Source of the DNA: Pollenia angustigena
Lineage: Eukaryota > Arthropoda > Insecta > Diptera > Polleniidae
Assembly (NCBI GenBank): GCA_930367215.1
Contig: OV884058.1
Span: forward strand, 109,577,802 to 109,641,801
DNA length: 64,000 bases
Direction: 5' to 3'
Shown here piece by piece: positions 42,747 to 54,264 of the stretch. The first letter of the stretch is position 1. The number at the start of each line of letters is the position of its first letter. The translations under genes and the position numbers were made by a program. The notes under the pieces are model-generated. The model was not told the DNA's origin. It made no database searches and saw nothing but the letters and a program-made list of their open reading frames with translations.

Positions 42747-44576
42747 TAAAAGAATTTCAACAGCTTGTTCGATCTCTTCACTTTTAATCTCGATGATCAT
42801 AATGATCGTTTTATTAAAATTAAAACCACAACTTGACTATTACATATTTTTTTTTTTTATTTAACAATACTAATAAATCGAATTTTTATTTACTGTAAAT
42901 CAAATAAATGAATGAATTTGCAACAATAAAAAAAACAACAACAGCTGGAGATGCAACAGCAAAAAAAAAACGAGAAAAAATTATCCATCAATAACATTTA
43001 AGTACAGACTACTTGAACATGGTGATTTATTACTTTTGGTAACAATGACATTTTGCCATCAAATTGAACAACAACAAAAAAAACTTAAAACAGACAAAAA
43101 CAAATCTGCAACAAATCGAAATACTACTTACTACATTTGCAGTACGAATAACAATTTTGTTTATGCAGCAACTGAAATTTAAATTCAAATATTTAGATTG
43201 TCATTTAAAGTTTTTTTTTGTTTTTTCTCTTAAACAGATTTGCAATTGCATTGTTTTTGGAGTAGTACTTGCTGGAGATTTAAATGAAATTTGTTCGTTT
43301 GTTAAAATAAAAAACTTTTCAGATTTGTTCATGCCCCACACAAAAACATATGCTCACTCCATTTAAAGTATCTGTAGAGGTACTCATATGAACCATATCC
43401 AAATGGTGTGTATCTTTTCCTTTTTTTTTTTTTTTTTTTGTTGTTCAAGTGGTTTTTGTCCCATCTTGTATGTGGAAGCGAAAGAGGGGAACCCCGTAAG
43501 GTAAACAATGGAGAAAATAGATAAATTCGTATTGGAACAAACAATATCAGCAACAACAATCAATATTCTTCTTGTTTGTTCCTTTTTTTTATATTTTTCC
43601 TAAATTTATTCATCAATTCAATCGATCAATGTTGAACAACAAATAACAACATCAAAATGTTTTAACTACAGGAGAAGAGACAACAAGTACGAGGAGTACT
43701 TGTTGTAAGGATACAAGTTCCCCCCTCACATTATTCTAATATAAAAATTGAAGTGGGTTGGTTTAAAGTTTAAATATTAGGGAGGGTTACTTGGGTTGGA
43801 TTAAATTTGTAATAAATAAAAAAAGACGAAGTTCTATATGCACAGCGGAGTTATTCATATGTGAGCCAGCTCTATAATTGGAACAAAAGAAATTAAGTAG
43901 TATCGTTTTGAATATTTTGTATACACGAGTTGCCCCCGGAGGTATATAGGAAAACATTAAAGGGATACTCCATCTTCTGGTGTAACATTCTCTAGTGAAA
44001 TCGGGTGCAGACGATGACAGGAATTCAGCAGAATTGAAAATTTTGAGATTTCTTAAGATCGCGGGAGACAGTAGCCTGCGGGAGGATTTTCCCTATGTAT
44101 TGTTGCTATGGAACAAAGGCTGCTGACTAAATATTTTATGCAGCTATGGGAATAAAGCTCCACCTCCTAAACAAGGGGTGAGTGTATATTTGTCCAGGAC
44201 TATATACGCAAAATTGCTACCTTTGTGTAGCGGTGTAAAGCTAATAAATGGAAGAGTTTACTGATGAACAATGTTTATCACCCAGTGGTAACGACTTAAT
44301 TCAGGTAAGGCCAACACAGCAGGTGAATCCTTTCGGCTTATGCACTAGGTGCTGCCCCATTCCTTTGGGGGTTGTGCGTATTCATCTTAAAATGCTACTA
44401 TTCTGTTGGCATTGCAATGTAGGTGCAGTCAAGGCCACAAGCATTTATCAAGCGCTTAAAATTGTCCTTATGATCGCGGTTGATCAGAGTTCAATGTTGT
44501 AACAAGAAAAGGGTTAAAGTTGACCATGAACGGGTGTTGGTATCGGTTTAAACCCAAATCAAAGTGAGAGAATGGA
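42747..44576. other. Low-complexity sequence, no supported gene
   Basis: CAA-rich and poly-T stretches (43419-43439) as in fly introns. No conserved frame. A perfect hairpin at 43680-43706 is listed separately. Confidence 0.4.
43680..43706. repeat. Perfect 11-bp stem hairpin
   Basis: ACAACAAGTAC - GAGGA - GTACTTGTTGT: 11 bp stem with a 5-nt loop. No U-run follows; role unknown. Confidence 0.8.
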
Positions 44577-44737
44577 TGGTAAAAAACAACAATGATCTAA
44601 AATGTTTTAAGCTTAAGTAACCTTTGAGAAAAACAGATAGACATACAGGCATACCAATGTAAGAGTCCAAGATCAAACAAGTAGATTCAAAGAGATTAGA
44701 AACTAAAAATCGGTTTATTATATACATATATATTTTT
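44577..44737 (+). repeat. Direct repeat, partner at 52256-52410
   Basis: Shares AACAGATAGACA, CAATGTAAGAGTCCAAGA, AGTAGATTC.AAGAGATTA and AAAAATCGGTTTA in the same order about 7.7 kb apart. Unidentified family. Confidence 0.75.
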
Positions 44738-44789
44738 TCCGCCTAAGTTAATCCCACGAAGCTCAACGCTTGCCTGCAGGAGACCAGAG

Positions 44790-44855
44790 TCTTTGGCGGG
44801 AATCGAACCTGCAATCCTCTCACTGAGAGACAACGCACAGTGGTTCAGCTTTATA
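44790..44855 (-). pseudogene. tRNA-like sequence
   Basis: On the minus strand it has a perfect B-box (GGTTCGATTCC) in a GCAGG-TTCGATT-CCCGC T-arm with one mismatch, and GCCAAAGAC downstream. The D and anticodon arms are not convincing. A relic or SINE head. Confidence 0.45.
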
Positions 44856-44995
44856 CGATTGGTGGCATTAAATATAAGGAAACATCGTAGAGCCTTGAAT
44901 TTTGGTATAGACTAATATTTGGTTGTGATAAAAAAATACGGGAAATATGAAAAAATGCGAGCACAACCACGCCTACTTCCCATATAACACCAAAG

Positions 44996-46995
44996 TTAAA
45001 AATCATTGTAGAGTTATTAGTATTGTGGTTATTTTATTGAACTATTTATGGTTTTTAATCCAAATTTTTAATTAGGCTTAAGTTCATTAAATTTAATTTT
45101 CATTAAATTATTTTTATGAAGAAAGGAATTTTACAACATGAAAATTAATTAAAATTTATTGATAATTTTTCATTCTTGACTCAATCTGGGCTCGAACCCA
45201 GGTGTTTACGGACAGGTTACCCTGACATGTTTCGATTGCAACCACTCAATCTCCTCAGAGGGCTTGCCGTTTAACACTCGCAGCCATCGACGACTGCTGA
45301 CGTCATTAGTCAAACATCAATCCTTAAACCAAATTGTATTCAACCTTTGGTAGATCGAAATTTGCTTTGAATGATTATCTATTTTAATTTATTTTAACAT
45401 GTTATTTCTTTACTTCTGTTTTTTCGTACTTTTGTCAAGAATTCTTCTTGAAGTTCAAAGTACATATTTTTTGTTTTTTCATTTTTTGTCTTTCTTATTC
45501 TTGTTGACCTTTTCAGCACAACTTGAAGGACAAATGCAAACATAGAGCTCGTGCCTTAGCTTTAACAATTATTAGTATTGTGGTTATTTTATTGAACTAT
45601 TTATGGTTTTTAATCCAAATTTTTAATTAGGCTTAAGTTCATTAAATTTAATTTTCATTAAATTATTTTTATGAAGAAAGGAATTTTACAACATGAAAAT
45701 TAATTAAAATTTATTGATAATTTTTCATTCTTGACTCAATCTGGGCTCGAACCCAGGTGTTTACGGACAGGTTACCCTGACATGTTTCGATTGCATCCAC
45801 TCAATCTCCTCAGAGGGCTTGCCGTTTAACACTCGCAGCCATCGACGACTGCTGACGTCATCAGTCAAACATCAATCCTTAAACCAAATTGTATTCAACC
45901 TTTGGTAGATCGAAATTTGCTTTGAAATTGAGCTCTATGTTTGCATTTGTCCTTCAAGTTGTGCTGAAAAGGTCAACAAGAATAAGAAAGACAAAAAATT
46001 AAAAAACAAAAAATATGTACTTTGAACTTCAAGAAGAATTCTTGACAAAAGTACGAAAAAACAGAAGTAAAGGAATAACATGTTAAAATAAATTAAAATA
46101 GATAATCATTCAAAGCAAATTTCGATCTACCAAAGGTTGAATACAATTTGGTTTAAGGATTGATGTTTGACTAATGACGTCAGCAGTCGTCGATGGCTGC
46201 GAGTGTTAAACGGCAAGCCCTCTGAGGAGATTGAGTGGTTGCAATCGAAACATGTCAGGGTAACCTGTCGGTAAACACCTGGGTTCGAGCCCAGATTGAG
46301 TCAAGAATGAAAAATTATCAATAAATTTTAATTAATTTTCATGTTGTAAAATTCCTTTCTTCATAAAAATAATTTAATGAAAATTAAATTTAATGAACTT
46401 AAGCCTAATTAAAAATTTGGATTAAAACCATAAATAGTTCAATAAAATAACCACAATACTTATAATTGTTAAAGCTAAGGCACGAGCTCTATGTTTGCAT
46501 TTGTCCTTCAAGTTGTGCTGAAAAGGTCAACAAGAATAAGAAAGACAAAAAATGAAAAAACAAAAAATATGTACTTTGAACTTCAAGAAGAATTCTTGAC
46601 AAAAGTACGAAAAAACAGAAGTAAAGGAATAACATGTTAAAATAAATTAAAATAGATAATCATTCAAAGCAAATTTCGATCTACCAAAGGTTGAATACAA
46701 TTTGGTTTAAGGATTGATGTTTGACTAATGACGTCAGCAGTCGTCGATGGCTGCGAGTGTTAAACGGCAAGCCCTCTGAGGAGATTGAGTGGTTGCAATC
46801 GAAACATGTCAGGGTAACCTGTCCGTAAACACCTGGGTTCGAGCCCAGATTGAGTCAAGGATGAAAAATTATCAATAAATTTTAATTAATTTTCATGTTG
46901 TAAAATTCCTTTCTTCATAAAAATAATTTAATGAAAATTAAATTTAATGAACTTAAGCCTAATTAAAAATTTGGATTAAAAATCATTGTAGAGTT
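44996..46995. repeat. ~2-kb palindrome of tRNA-like-core repeat dimers
   Basis: Two forward units (45016-45550, 45551-45926) face two inverted units (45930-46482, 46483-46975) across a centre at ~45928. Full units are ~540 bp. Each contains a tRNA-like core: B-box GGGTTCGAGCCC in a perfect CTGGG/CCCAG arm, plus an upstream GATTGAGTGGTTGCAATC A-box-like stretch. The whole block is bracketed by 20-bp direct repeats (TTAAAAATCATTGTAGAGTT at 44996-45015 and 46976-46995), so it appears to have arrived as one insertion. Units are nearly identical. An old single copy lies at 9101-9600. Confidence 0.85.
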
Positions 46996-47932
46996 TAAAT
47001 TTTTTGTTGATTGCCATTTTACGATAATAATTGGTTAATATGAAAAAAATTAGCAAAATCTGTTAACAACCACGCCTGCCTCTCATACAAAATGACTACA
47101 TAAAATGCAATATTTTCCTTGTCAACAAAGCTAGATCGCTTAAAAAGGCTACATAGGTTTACATTTTTAACACCAATAACTGGATGATATGGGGGGAAAG
47201 TGTCTTTAGCACTCTATCTTAATATTTGACACTGATGTTTTGATAAAAAAAGCATCAAAAATGAGGCTAAGTGCTTTCTGGACTAAATATTTTTTGGAAA
47301 ATTTTTCATCCTTATTAATTTTTTAATTTTTTTGCGGTGTTGAAATAAGTTCTGCCGAATTACTATCACATAACTGCTGTACTTTACTTCCTTTAGCAAG
47401 AGGTTGGCAAAGTTCAAAACTTTAGAAAGGAGACCACGTTTGACTTCATGAGAACACATTGGTTCTTCATATTCTGAAAGATCTTCACCAAAACCATACA
47501 TATTTTCTTCGTTTTGCTCAACATTTCTTAAACGTTTTGCACTGACCCTCTTAGTTTTTAATTTTGGAAAAAATTGTCTATTTAAAAATGTTTAAAAATG
47601 TATCTACGTTAATAATTGATAAATTGGTTTAATTTGTTGGAATAATATCGCAAACTACATCAATGTTCTTATCGCAATCTTAAAAAAGATCAACAATTTC
47701 ACAGTAAGATAACTGAAGATGGTCCATATTTAAATAATTTTCTTTTATTTGTCACTTCATTAACCATAAACTAATAAGCCAAAAACATTTTAACACAACA
47801 ATAATCACAGCTGATAAGAAACTGAAAACAATAAACTAAATGGCTATAATCACAAAAGCAATGCAACTAATAGTCACAGCTGATATAAATAATAAACTTT
47901 CAACAACAACAAAAAAGAAGTTATTGCAAGCG
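46996..47932. other. No recognisable gene
   Basis: A 72-codon minus frame (47283-47501) has no known motif. Otherwise AT-rich. Confidence 0.4.
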
Positions 47933-47940
47933 CTACTAAG

Positions 47941-48162
47941 CGGGGTTTAAAAAACTGCATTCGAAACCAAAAACTGTCAAACAAAAAGAAAATTTGTATA
48001 CAACTTTTCGATTTTTGAGTTGGTTTGACAGACAGCGAAGCGACTGTTTACATTTAATGAATCAGAAGTAAAAGCAACAGATTTTTTTTGTTGGCCAATG
48101 ACAAATGAAGAAGTGGAAGAAGTGGCAGTTTTTATATTTTGACTGCAGTTTTTAAAACGCTG
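47941..48162. mobile_element. 222-bp hAT MITE
   Basis: CTACTAAG is duplicated exactly (47933-47940, 48163-48170). TIRs are CGGGGTTTAAAAAACTGCA and, in reverse complement, CAGCGTTTTAAAAACTGCA. A second, decayed copy is at ~55060-55233. Confidence 0.85.
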
Positions 48163-48170
48163 CTACTAAG

Positions 48171-49908
48171 TGCAATAATTTCTATGTTATTTTATTACAA
48201 AGTACATATTTTTAAAGCTGTTGGTGCATGTACAATAACTTACTTTTTCCTAACATTTTTAGTTTTCAATACCGGAATTGCTTAGGGTCAAAAATGGGCA
48301 GGCAAAGAAAGCATTGCGAAAGTTTGTGTTGCATTTATTTTTTTTTTTTTTTTGCTCTACTTATAATACAAAAGTTATGGCTACAAATATGAAATAAATG
48401 TAATGTGGCTTACACCACTTTTGAGCTGATGGCCTCATTTATTATGCATTTGATTTTAACCCAAAACAAAGAGCATCGTAAAAACAAGACAGTTAAGAGG
48501 CTAATTTTTACCCGTAGTCTAGAAAAAACTTCGACGAATCTTCGCGTGTTTGGTTACGGGTTAAAAATAGCTGCTATTGCAAGTTAGAAAGCCCCTGATT
48601 CTAAACAATCATACATTTAATGATCCCAACAATCATGTACTCAAATAGCCACAGACATATAAAACGTAATGACAGGTATCCACTTTAATCTTAATCACAT
48701 CAATAATCTAGCTGCTTTACTCCGGGGTCCTCATATGACGACCTTTTACACTGCCAATAACAAATTATGGCCATTTTCTCATTAGGCGATTATCTTTTTT
48801 CCCAACGAAAAACTGCACATTAAAGAAATTTGGTTTTCTCAATGTCTCATTTGCTTCGATTTTATCGCAAAGCTAACCGGCGCTCATCTGCCAATTATTT
48901 ATTTTCGTTTTATTTGCCGTACAGATAAATTCAATCAGCTGACTCCCAACTTGTACATGTATTTTGAGGTGCGTTGCCAGCTGAAAACTTTGTTCTTTGT
49001 CGGTATATTGAGAAACCCAAAATCGTTAACGGACAGTTTATCACTCCAATAAATTTATGGCCATTAAAGTATTAAATAAATCAAGATTTTTATATAGCAA
49101 ATATTAAGGAGTTTCTACCGCCCTTAATATTTCCTTCCCCGCTCACAACTTCTACATTACTTCCTTAAATTTTTCCATTAACCCTCAAAATCTCCGCTGC
49201 ACCCTACTAAATTCTATTAAAAGAAAAAATAATCCAAAAATATTCGAGTGTAAAATATATCAACATACATACACATCTGCAACTTTTGTGACATTTTTCT
49301 AAACTAATATGAGCAATAGCAACAAAGAAGACAAGAAAATAACATCATCTACGAGTATCTAACATTATACTAAATACATATACTTAAAATAGTACAAGTG
49401 GCATTATCCAATCATCTAGAAAATGTGTTCTTAAAAATCTTTACTAAAATTCACTCAAACTGGAAATGTGAAATGTTTAAATTTTAAAAGTTTCCTGTTT
49501 TTTTTTTTTTTTTTTTTTGTTTACTTCTACTGGACATAAAAAAGAAAATCAATAGAATTAAATAAAAAAAAAAATTAAAACCCACATAAATGTAGTTTAA
49601 TTATATTTGTTTTACGGGTGCTACACTTTTTGGGACAGGTATCATTGGTTTAAGATAATTGATGAAAACAAAATTAGCATTAATGGATCCTTTCGTCATC
49701 AGCAGATGGCTCGCTTGCATCTTTTATAGGTCTCTTCGTGATGCCCTGAGCTAGTGACCCTAAATGAAGTGGAGTTACTTCGTGCGTGTAAACTTAAACA
49801 ATCTAAAAGAGCAATGATTTATAATTTTCCAGCTCTTTGAGAGCAAAATTTAAACCGAAGCAGTTACTAAGCTGCGCCTGGATTACCGTACTAGAAATAT
49901 ACAGCCTG
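48171..49908. other. Plain sequence, possible host intergenic/intronic DNA
   Basis: No repeats beyond poly-T runs (48338-48353, 49498-49518). No frame with a recognisable domain. This is the longest stretch in the window without an identified mobile element. Confidence 0.4.
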
Positions 49909-50032
49909 TTCAACGATTTCGAACGTTAACGTTCGCATAGAATATTACATTTAAAACAAAAACAAATTTTCGAATATTGTTTTTGTTTTAAATATAATTT
50001 TCTATGCGAACGATAACGTTCGACATCGTTAA
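49909..50032. mobile_element. ~124-bp foldback MITE
   Basis: TTCAACGATTTCGAACGTTA and TTTAACGATGTCGAACGTTA are inverted ends. The match runs through CGTTCGCATAGAA to AAAACAAAAACAA, so nearly the whole element is one hairpin with an ~8-bp loop. Confidence 0.8.
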
Positions 50033-50439
50033 ACCGGCAGATACTTAATGTCTTTCTTCCAAAGATTTAAGCAAAATCACAGCTGTCAAGATATCGTCGT
50101 GGGCGTGACTGTGATCAGTTCAAATTTTTATAAAGTAGCAGCATGACTGTCTAAACTTACATTTTGCTCAGAGCTTTGCTATTGAATCTTCGCTGCAGAG
50201 CTATAAGGTAGCAACTGCATACAGACAGACCTCTTGGCAAGCCCATACCCCAACACATTTAAGGACTGTTTCCTCAAAATATAGATTAAACCCAAAATAA
50301 CCTCATTATTGCCGATAAGTCACCCGTCTTCGATTTTTTAGGATTTAATTTTTTGAACGCTCTATTTCACTAATCATCTAACTGTTACTTTCCTTTTTTT
50401 CAGTAAACTCAACATTTTCATCCAGGTAAAGTACACGTA

Positions 50440-50815
50440 CAAACAACGTATGCAAATTATAAAAATGTACTATCGAAATGTTGGTGACCCCAACTTTAAA
50501 AGCATTAACTCCAATTTTCGGTCGTTATTCTCGCCCTAGTAGACAAGCAATAACAAGTTTATTGCAAAAATTTGAGTCTACACATTCATTGTGTGATGCT
50601 GCCGTACCAGTGAGACAACGGCTTGGTCAAAGTGACGAAAATATCACTGCCGTTCAAGCGTCCATAGCAAACGATCCAAATCAGTCGATTCCCAGGCGTT
50701 CTCAGGAACGGGGCAACGCCAAGACCACTTAATAGTGTATTTTCCACATGTGCTTCATGAATCACTACTTTATCCACAAAAACAAACTGTTTGGTGCGGA
50801 ATGCAACCCACCTGA
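50440..50815 (+). pseudogene. mariner-family transposase remnant
   Basis: Codons from ~50448 read RMQIIKMYYRNVGDPNFK, a helix-turn-helix start. After a frameshift, 50490-50715 reads IFGRYSRPSRQAITSLLQKF and ENITAVQASIANDPNQSIPR. About 50 bp later comes PQKQTVWCGMQP, which corresponds to the segment after the first catalytic Asp in relatives. The catalytic region between is deleted. No TIRs located. Confidence 0.7.
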
Positions 50816-50831
50816 AATGAATTTGCTGGCA

Positions 50832-51402
50832 GCGAAATCAGGCAACACCGCTCATGTAAAAATATGTATTTAAAAAAAAAATTTTATTTTATATTTTAAC
50901 ATAAGAAGCAGCTCGCGCTTTTTGTCATTATTTCTTAAGGGCAAACAGGTCGTTTTTGTTTGTCTGCTTTTGTTGCGTTTTGCGGTGTCACCCCGCATTG
51001 GTTAGTGTTTCGGCGTCGTATAACTGTACCGAGTTACAGTTATTGCGGTATCTGCATTAACTATATGCAATCGTTTTTAACCTCAATTTGAGGTTTTGTT
51101 TGGTGGAGAACCATTTATAACTCATGTGACTGGTGGAGAACCAATATAACTCAGACGTTTTACAGGTGGAGTACCAAGAAAAAAACTCAGAAGATTACTG
51201 GTGGATACCAATATACTCTGGAGCGGATTCTGGAAGCTCTCGCCTTCCTATGCGAAGGTTTAGGTCGAACGAGGACTTTGCGGTTGAGGCTCCTAAAATT
51301 TGTGTGATACCCTGGCAATATAACTATGATTAGTTCGCCAAAAAAATTTTAGTTTTAAGAAAGCCAAAAAAAAAAAACATAAGCGGTGTTGCCGGATTTC
51401 GC
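50832..51402. mobile_element. 571-bp TIR element with GGTGGAGAACCA repeats
   Basis: Ends GCGAAATCAGGCAACACCGC and, in reverse complement, GCGAAATCCGGCAACACCGC. Flanks TGCTGGCA and AGCTGGCA match at 7 of 8 positions, suggesting hAT. It carries four GGTGGAGWACCA-type direct repeats at 51102-51210. The 66-codon frame at 51133 is a translation of these repeats. Confidence 0.7.
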
Positions 51403-51410
51403 AGCTGGCA

Positions 51411-52255
51411 ACTCAACTTCATTCCAGTTGTCATCCGTAGTCGACCCAAATAAAACTGGCAGCCAATTCACTAGATGAAGCTGCGACAAGCAAATGTCAA
51501 AATTGGAGAGTCCCTTTCGGAAATCCCATTAATTCGCAACTAATATCGAATGTCGATATTGACTATTTCTCTCAAAGATCTCTTGTAAATATTCCTTTTA
51601 AGCAAAAGTTTTACTTGAATAATTCAAGTTGAATTAGCAAAGAAAAAAATGATTTATTCCAGAAAAAAAAATTTAACAAAAAATTTCTAAAGGAACAAGT
51701 ATGAAACAAAATTGTACACATTATTAATTTGTTCTTAAATCCATTTCTCTCAATCCTGTTTTAGCAAATACAATTTATTTATTTGAAAATTATAACATCT
51801 CCATAAATACTGCAAGTTGCCACAGCTTGCACAGATCAAATTAGGAATTAAAAATTGTTTTAAGCGGCTTATCTTTAAAATAGTAAAATATTCCTATTAA
51901 AACTTTTTTATAGCAAAATGTAGGATGTCTTTTAATCCATTCTTGACCAAAAGATAAAGCAACAACAACAATAACAGACAAAATATCTTTTGTATTTCCA
52001 TTTTCAATTTCAATTCCATTTGTTATTTGATGTTATGTGTTCATTGTTTGATTTCTTTTTTTCTTTTTCTTCTCCTCAAAAGGATAACAATGCTGATGCC
52101 TCTGTTGCCTGCCACATGTCTTTATATGTTGCAGAGTTGTAAGTTGTATCTTTGTGTGGTACCAAAACATTTCTTCTTACATGAATTGTTCTATATGAGT
52201 ACATAGTATTATTTAAGTATCTCTGAACAACTATAGTAAATCTTTAAATTGTTAT
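51411..52255. other. No recognisable gene
   Basis: AT-rich, no conserved frame. Confidence 0.4.
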
Positions 52256-52410
52256 TTTAGGATCTAAAATGTAATAAACTAAACTAAAGTAAGCTTTAAG
52301 ACAAACAGATAGACACATACAAACATAACAATGTAAGAGTCCAAGACCAAACCAGTAGATTCGAAGAGATTAAAAAACAAAAATCGGTTTAATATATATC
52401 CGTACATTTA
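52256..52410 (+). repeat. Direct repeat partner of 44577-44737
   Basis: Same block order as the partner. Slightly shorter. Confidence 0.75.
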
Positions 52411-52740
52411 TATGGATATGCACCAAAGCAAATACTAAAATACTAGTTATTATTTACTTTGAATTGCATTAAACTGCAGTTGTTGAGCAAAAAAGCACAT
52501 GATTTTGAATTTGAGAGTTTTTTCAAAATGAAACAAATTTATATTGATTTAAACTGTATTTATATGTAAATTTTGTAAAAGACAAAAGAAAAAACATTGT
52601 TCGAGAGCTTAACTTGAAATTGTTCATTAGGAACATTAAATTTTATTTACAAAATTTATGGACACAAAAAATGTGTATTTAAAAAATTAAAGGATGTTTT
52701 TAAGACCACACTGCGCTCACTTGAAGACATTTATGATCAG

Positions 52741-53924
52741 TAGAGCGGCTCAAGTCGTATGGAAGCAAAATTCGTGCTCGATGTACCCTCCTAAAAGTGA
52801 ACCTTGGACTTTTTTAAGATGACATTTTAAATATTTCGGCTCCAGCTTTGACCTCTCGTGACCTGGACCATTTTGAAAAAGGGTCTATTTTTGTATGTTT
52901 TGTTAATTAGTGAATCTGTTCCCTTACCAACATATACAAATTGGGTATCGTAAGAAAGGTTTTTTTTAAGGCGCGTCCAACTGTATATACAATTTGTCCA
53001 AGAACGATCATCCATGTCCTTTCTTTCAAGGATTTTCTGTAAAAAAACGGTTTTTGAATTTTTTGTTCGGGGTTGTTTGTAATAAAAATGCGAAATTAAC
53101 ATATTTTATTCTTTAGTCGATTTAATTTAACACGTGTCTCAGCTTTTTTTGAAATTCGTTCTAGTTCGCGTTTTGACAAAAAGGCAATGGGGTGGTAACC
53201 CTTCGTTTTTAATAGGGCAATATGGGTATCAAATTTTATCTTTTGGCAAGTAAATCATCTTTGTATGTAAATAATTTAGATTTTTGCAAATTAGATGCAT
53301 TTTACAAGGTGCTCTGGAATATATATAAATGCATTTTTGTAGTAACTCTAATATGATAGCGGATTTAGTTTCTAGATCATGTATGGATGAAAATAGGACT
53401 AAAGAAAGAAAAAAAGAGATGATCCTTGTTGGCAAAAGAAAAAATTTGATACCCATATTGCCCTATTTAAAACGAAGGGTTACCGCCCCATTGCCTTTTT
53501 GTCAAAACGCGAACTAGAACGAATTTCAAAAAAAGCTGAGACACGTATTTAATTAAATCGACTAAAGATTAAAATATGTTAATTTGGCACTTTTATTACA
53601 AACAACCCCGAACAAAAAATTCAAAACCCGTTTTTTTTTAGAGAAAATCCTTAAAAAAAAGAACATGGATGATCGTCCTGGGACAAATTGTATAAACTGT
53701 TGGACGCGCCTTAAAAAACCTTTCTTACGATACCCAATTTGTATATGTTGGTAAGGAAACAGATTCTCGAATTAACAAAACATGCAAAAATATACCCTTT
53801 TTCAAAATGGTCCAGGTCACGGGAGGTCAAAGCTGGAGCCGAAATATTTAAAATGTCATCTTAAAAAAGTCCAAAGCTCATTTTTAGGAGGGTACATCGA
53901 GCACTTTTTTGGTGAGTCGCTCTA
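52741..53924. mobile_element. Foldback element with 8-bp duplication
   Basis: Inverted arms of roughly 480 bp each (52741-~53225 and ~53445-53924), a central ~220 bp, and ends TAGAGCGGCTCA / TGAGTCGCTCTA. ATGATCAG is duplicated exactly (52733-52740, 53925-53932). The 8-bp duplication and TAGAGCG ends suggest hAT. Arms diverge by scattered substitutions. No transposase. Confidence 0.85.
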
Positions 53925-53952
53925 ATGATCAGTATACTTTAGCAAATTATCA

Positions 53953-54200
53953 TGAAAAGATTCACACTTGAACAGCGCTATCAAATTATCTTAAAGACGA
54001 CAACATTTTGTGAAGCGATTAGGCTCATTTTTGGCTTCATATACTAAATTAAAGCATATATATAGAGACCAACTCAGCACAGATCCTGCAGAGAGAGCTA
54101 GTGCCATTAAAATTAAAGCTGGAGCTCACGTAACGGTCAATGGAGATCGTTACCGCACCATGAAAAATCATTTTTTTGTTGACGTTGTTTAAACGGGATA
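53953..54200 (+). pseudogene. mariner-family transposase remnant
   Basis: It starts MKRFTLEQRYQII, as in mariner-type N-termini. After loss of most of the gene it resumes with GAHVTVNGDRYRTMKNHFF, matching the segment just before the second catalytic Asp in relatives. Internally deleted and frameshifted. It begins about 20 bp beyond the foldback element, so the latter may have inserted at its 5' border. Confidence 0.65.
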
Positions 54201-54264
54201 TCCATATGGCGACCATAATCAACGCCTTATTGAAATTAATTTTTTGCGATAAGTTTATTTCGAT

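Noticed and set aside
45016..46975. LTR retrotransposon with inverted LTR copies
   Set aside because: No TG..CA ends, primer-binding site, gag or pol; repeats are both direct and inverted.
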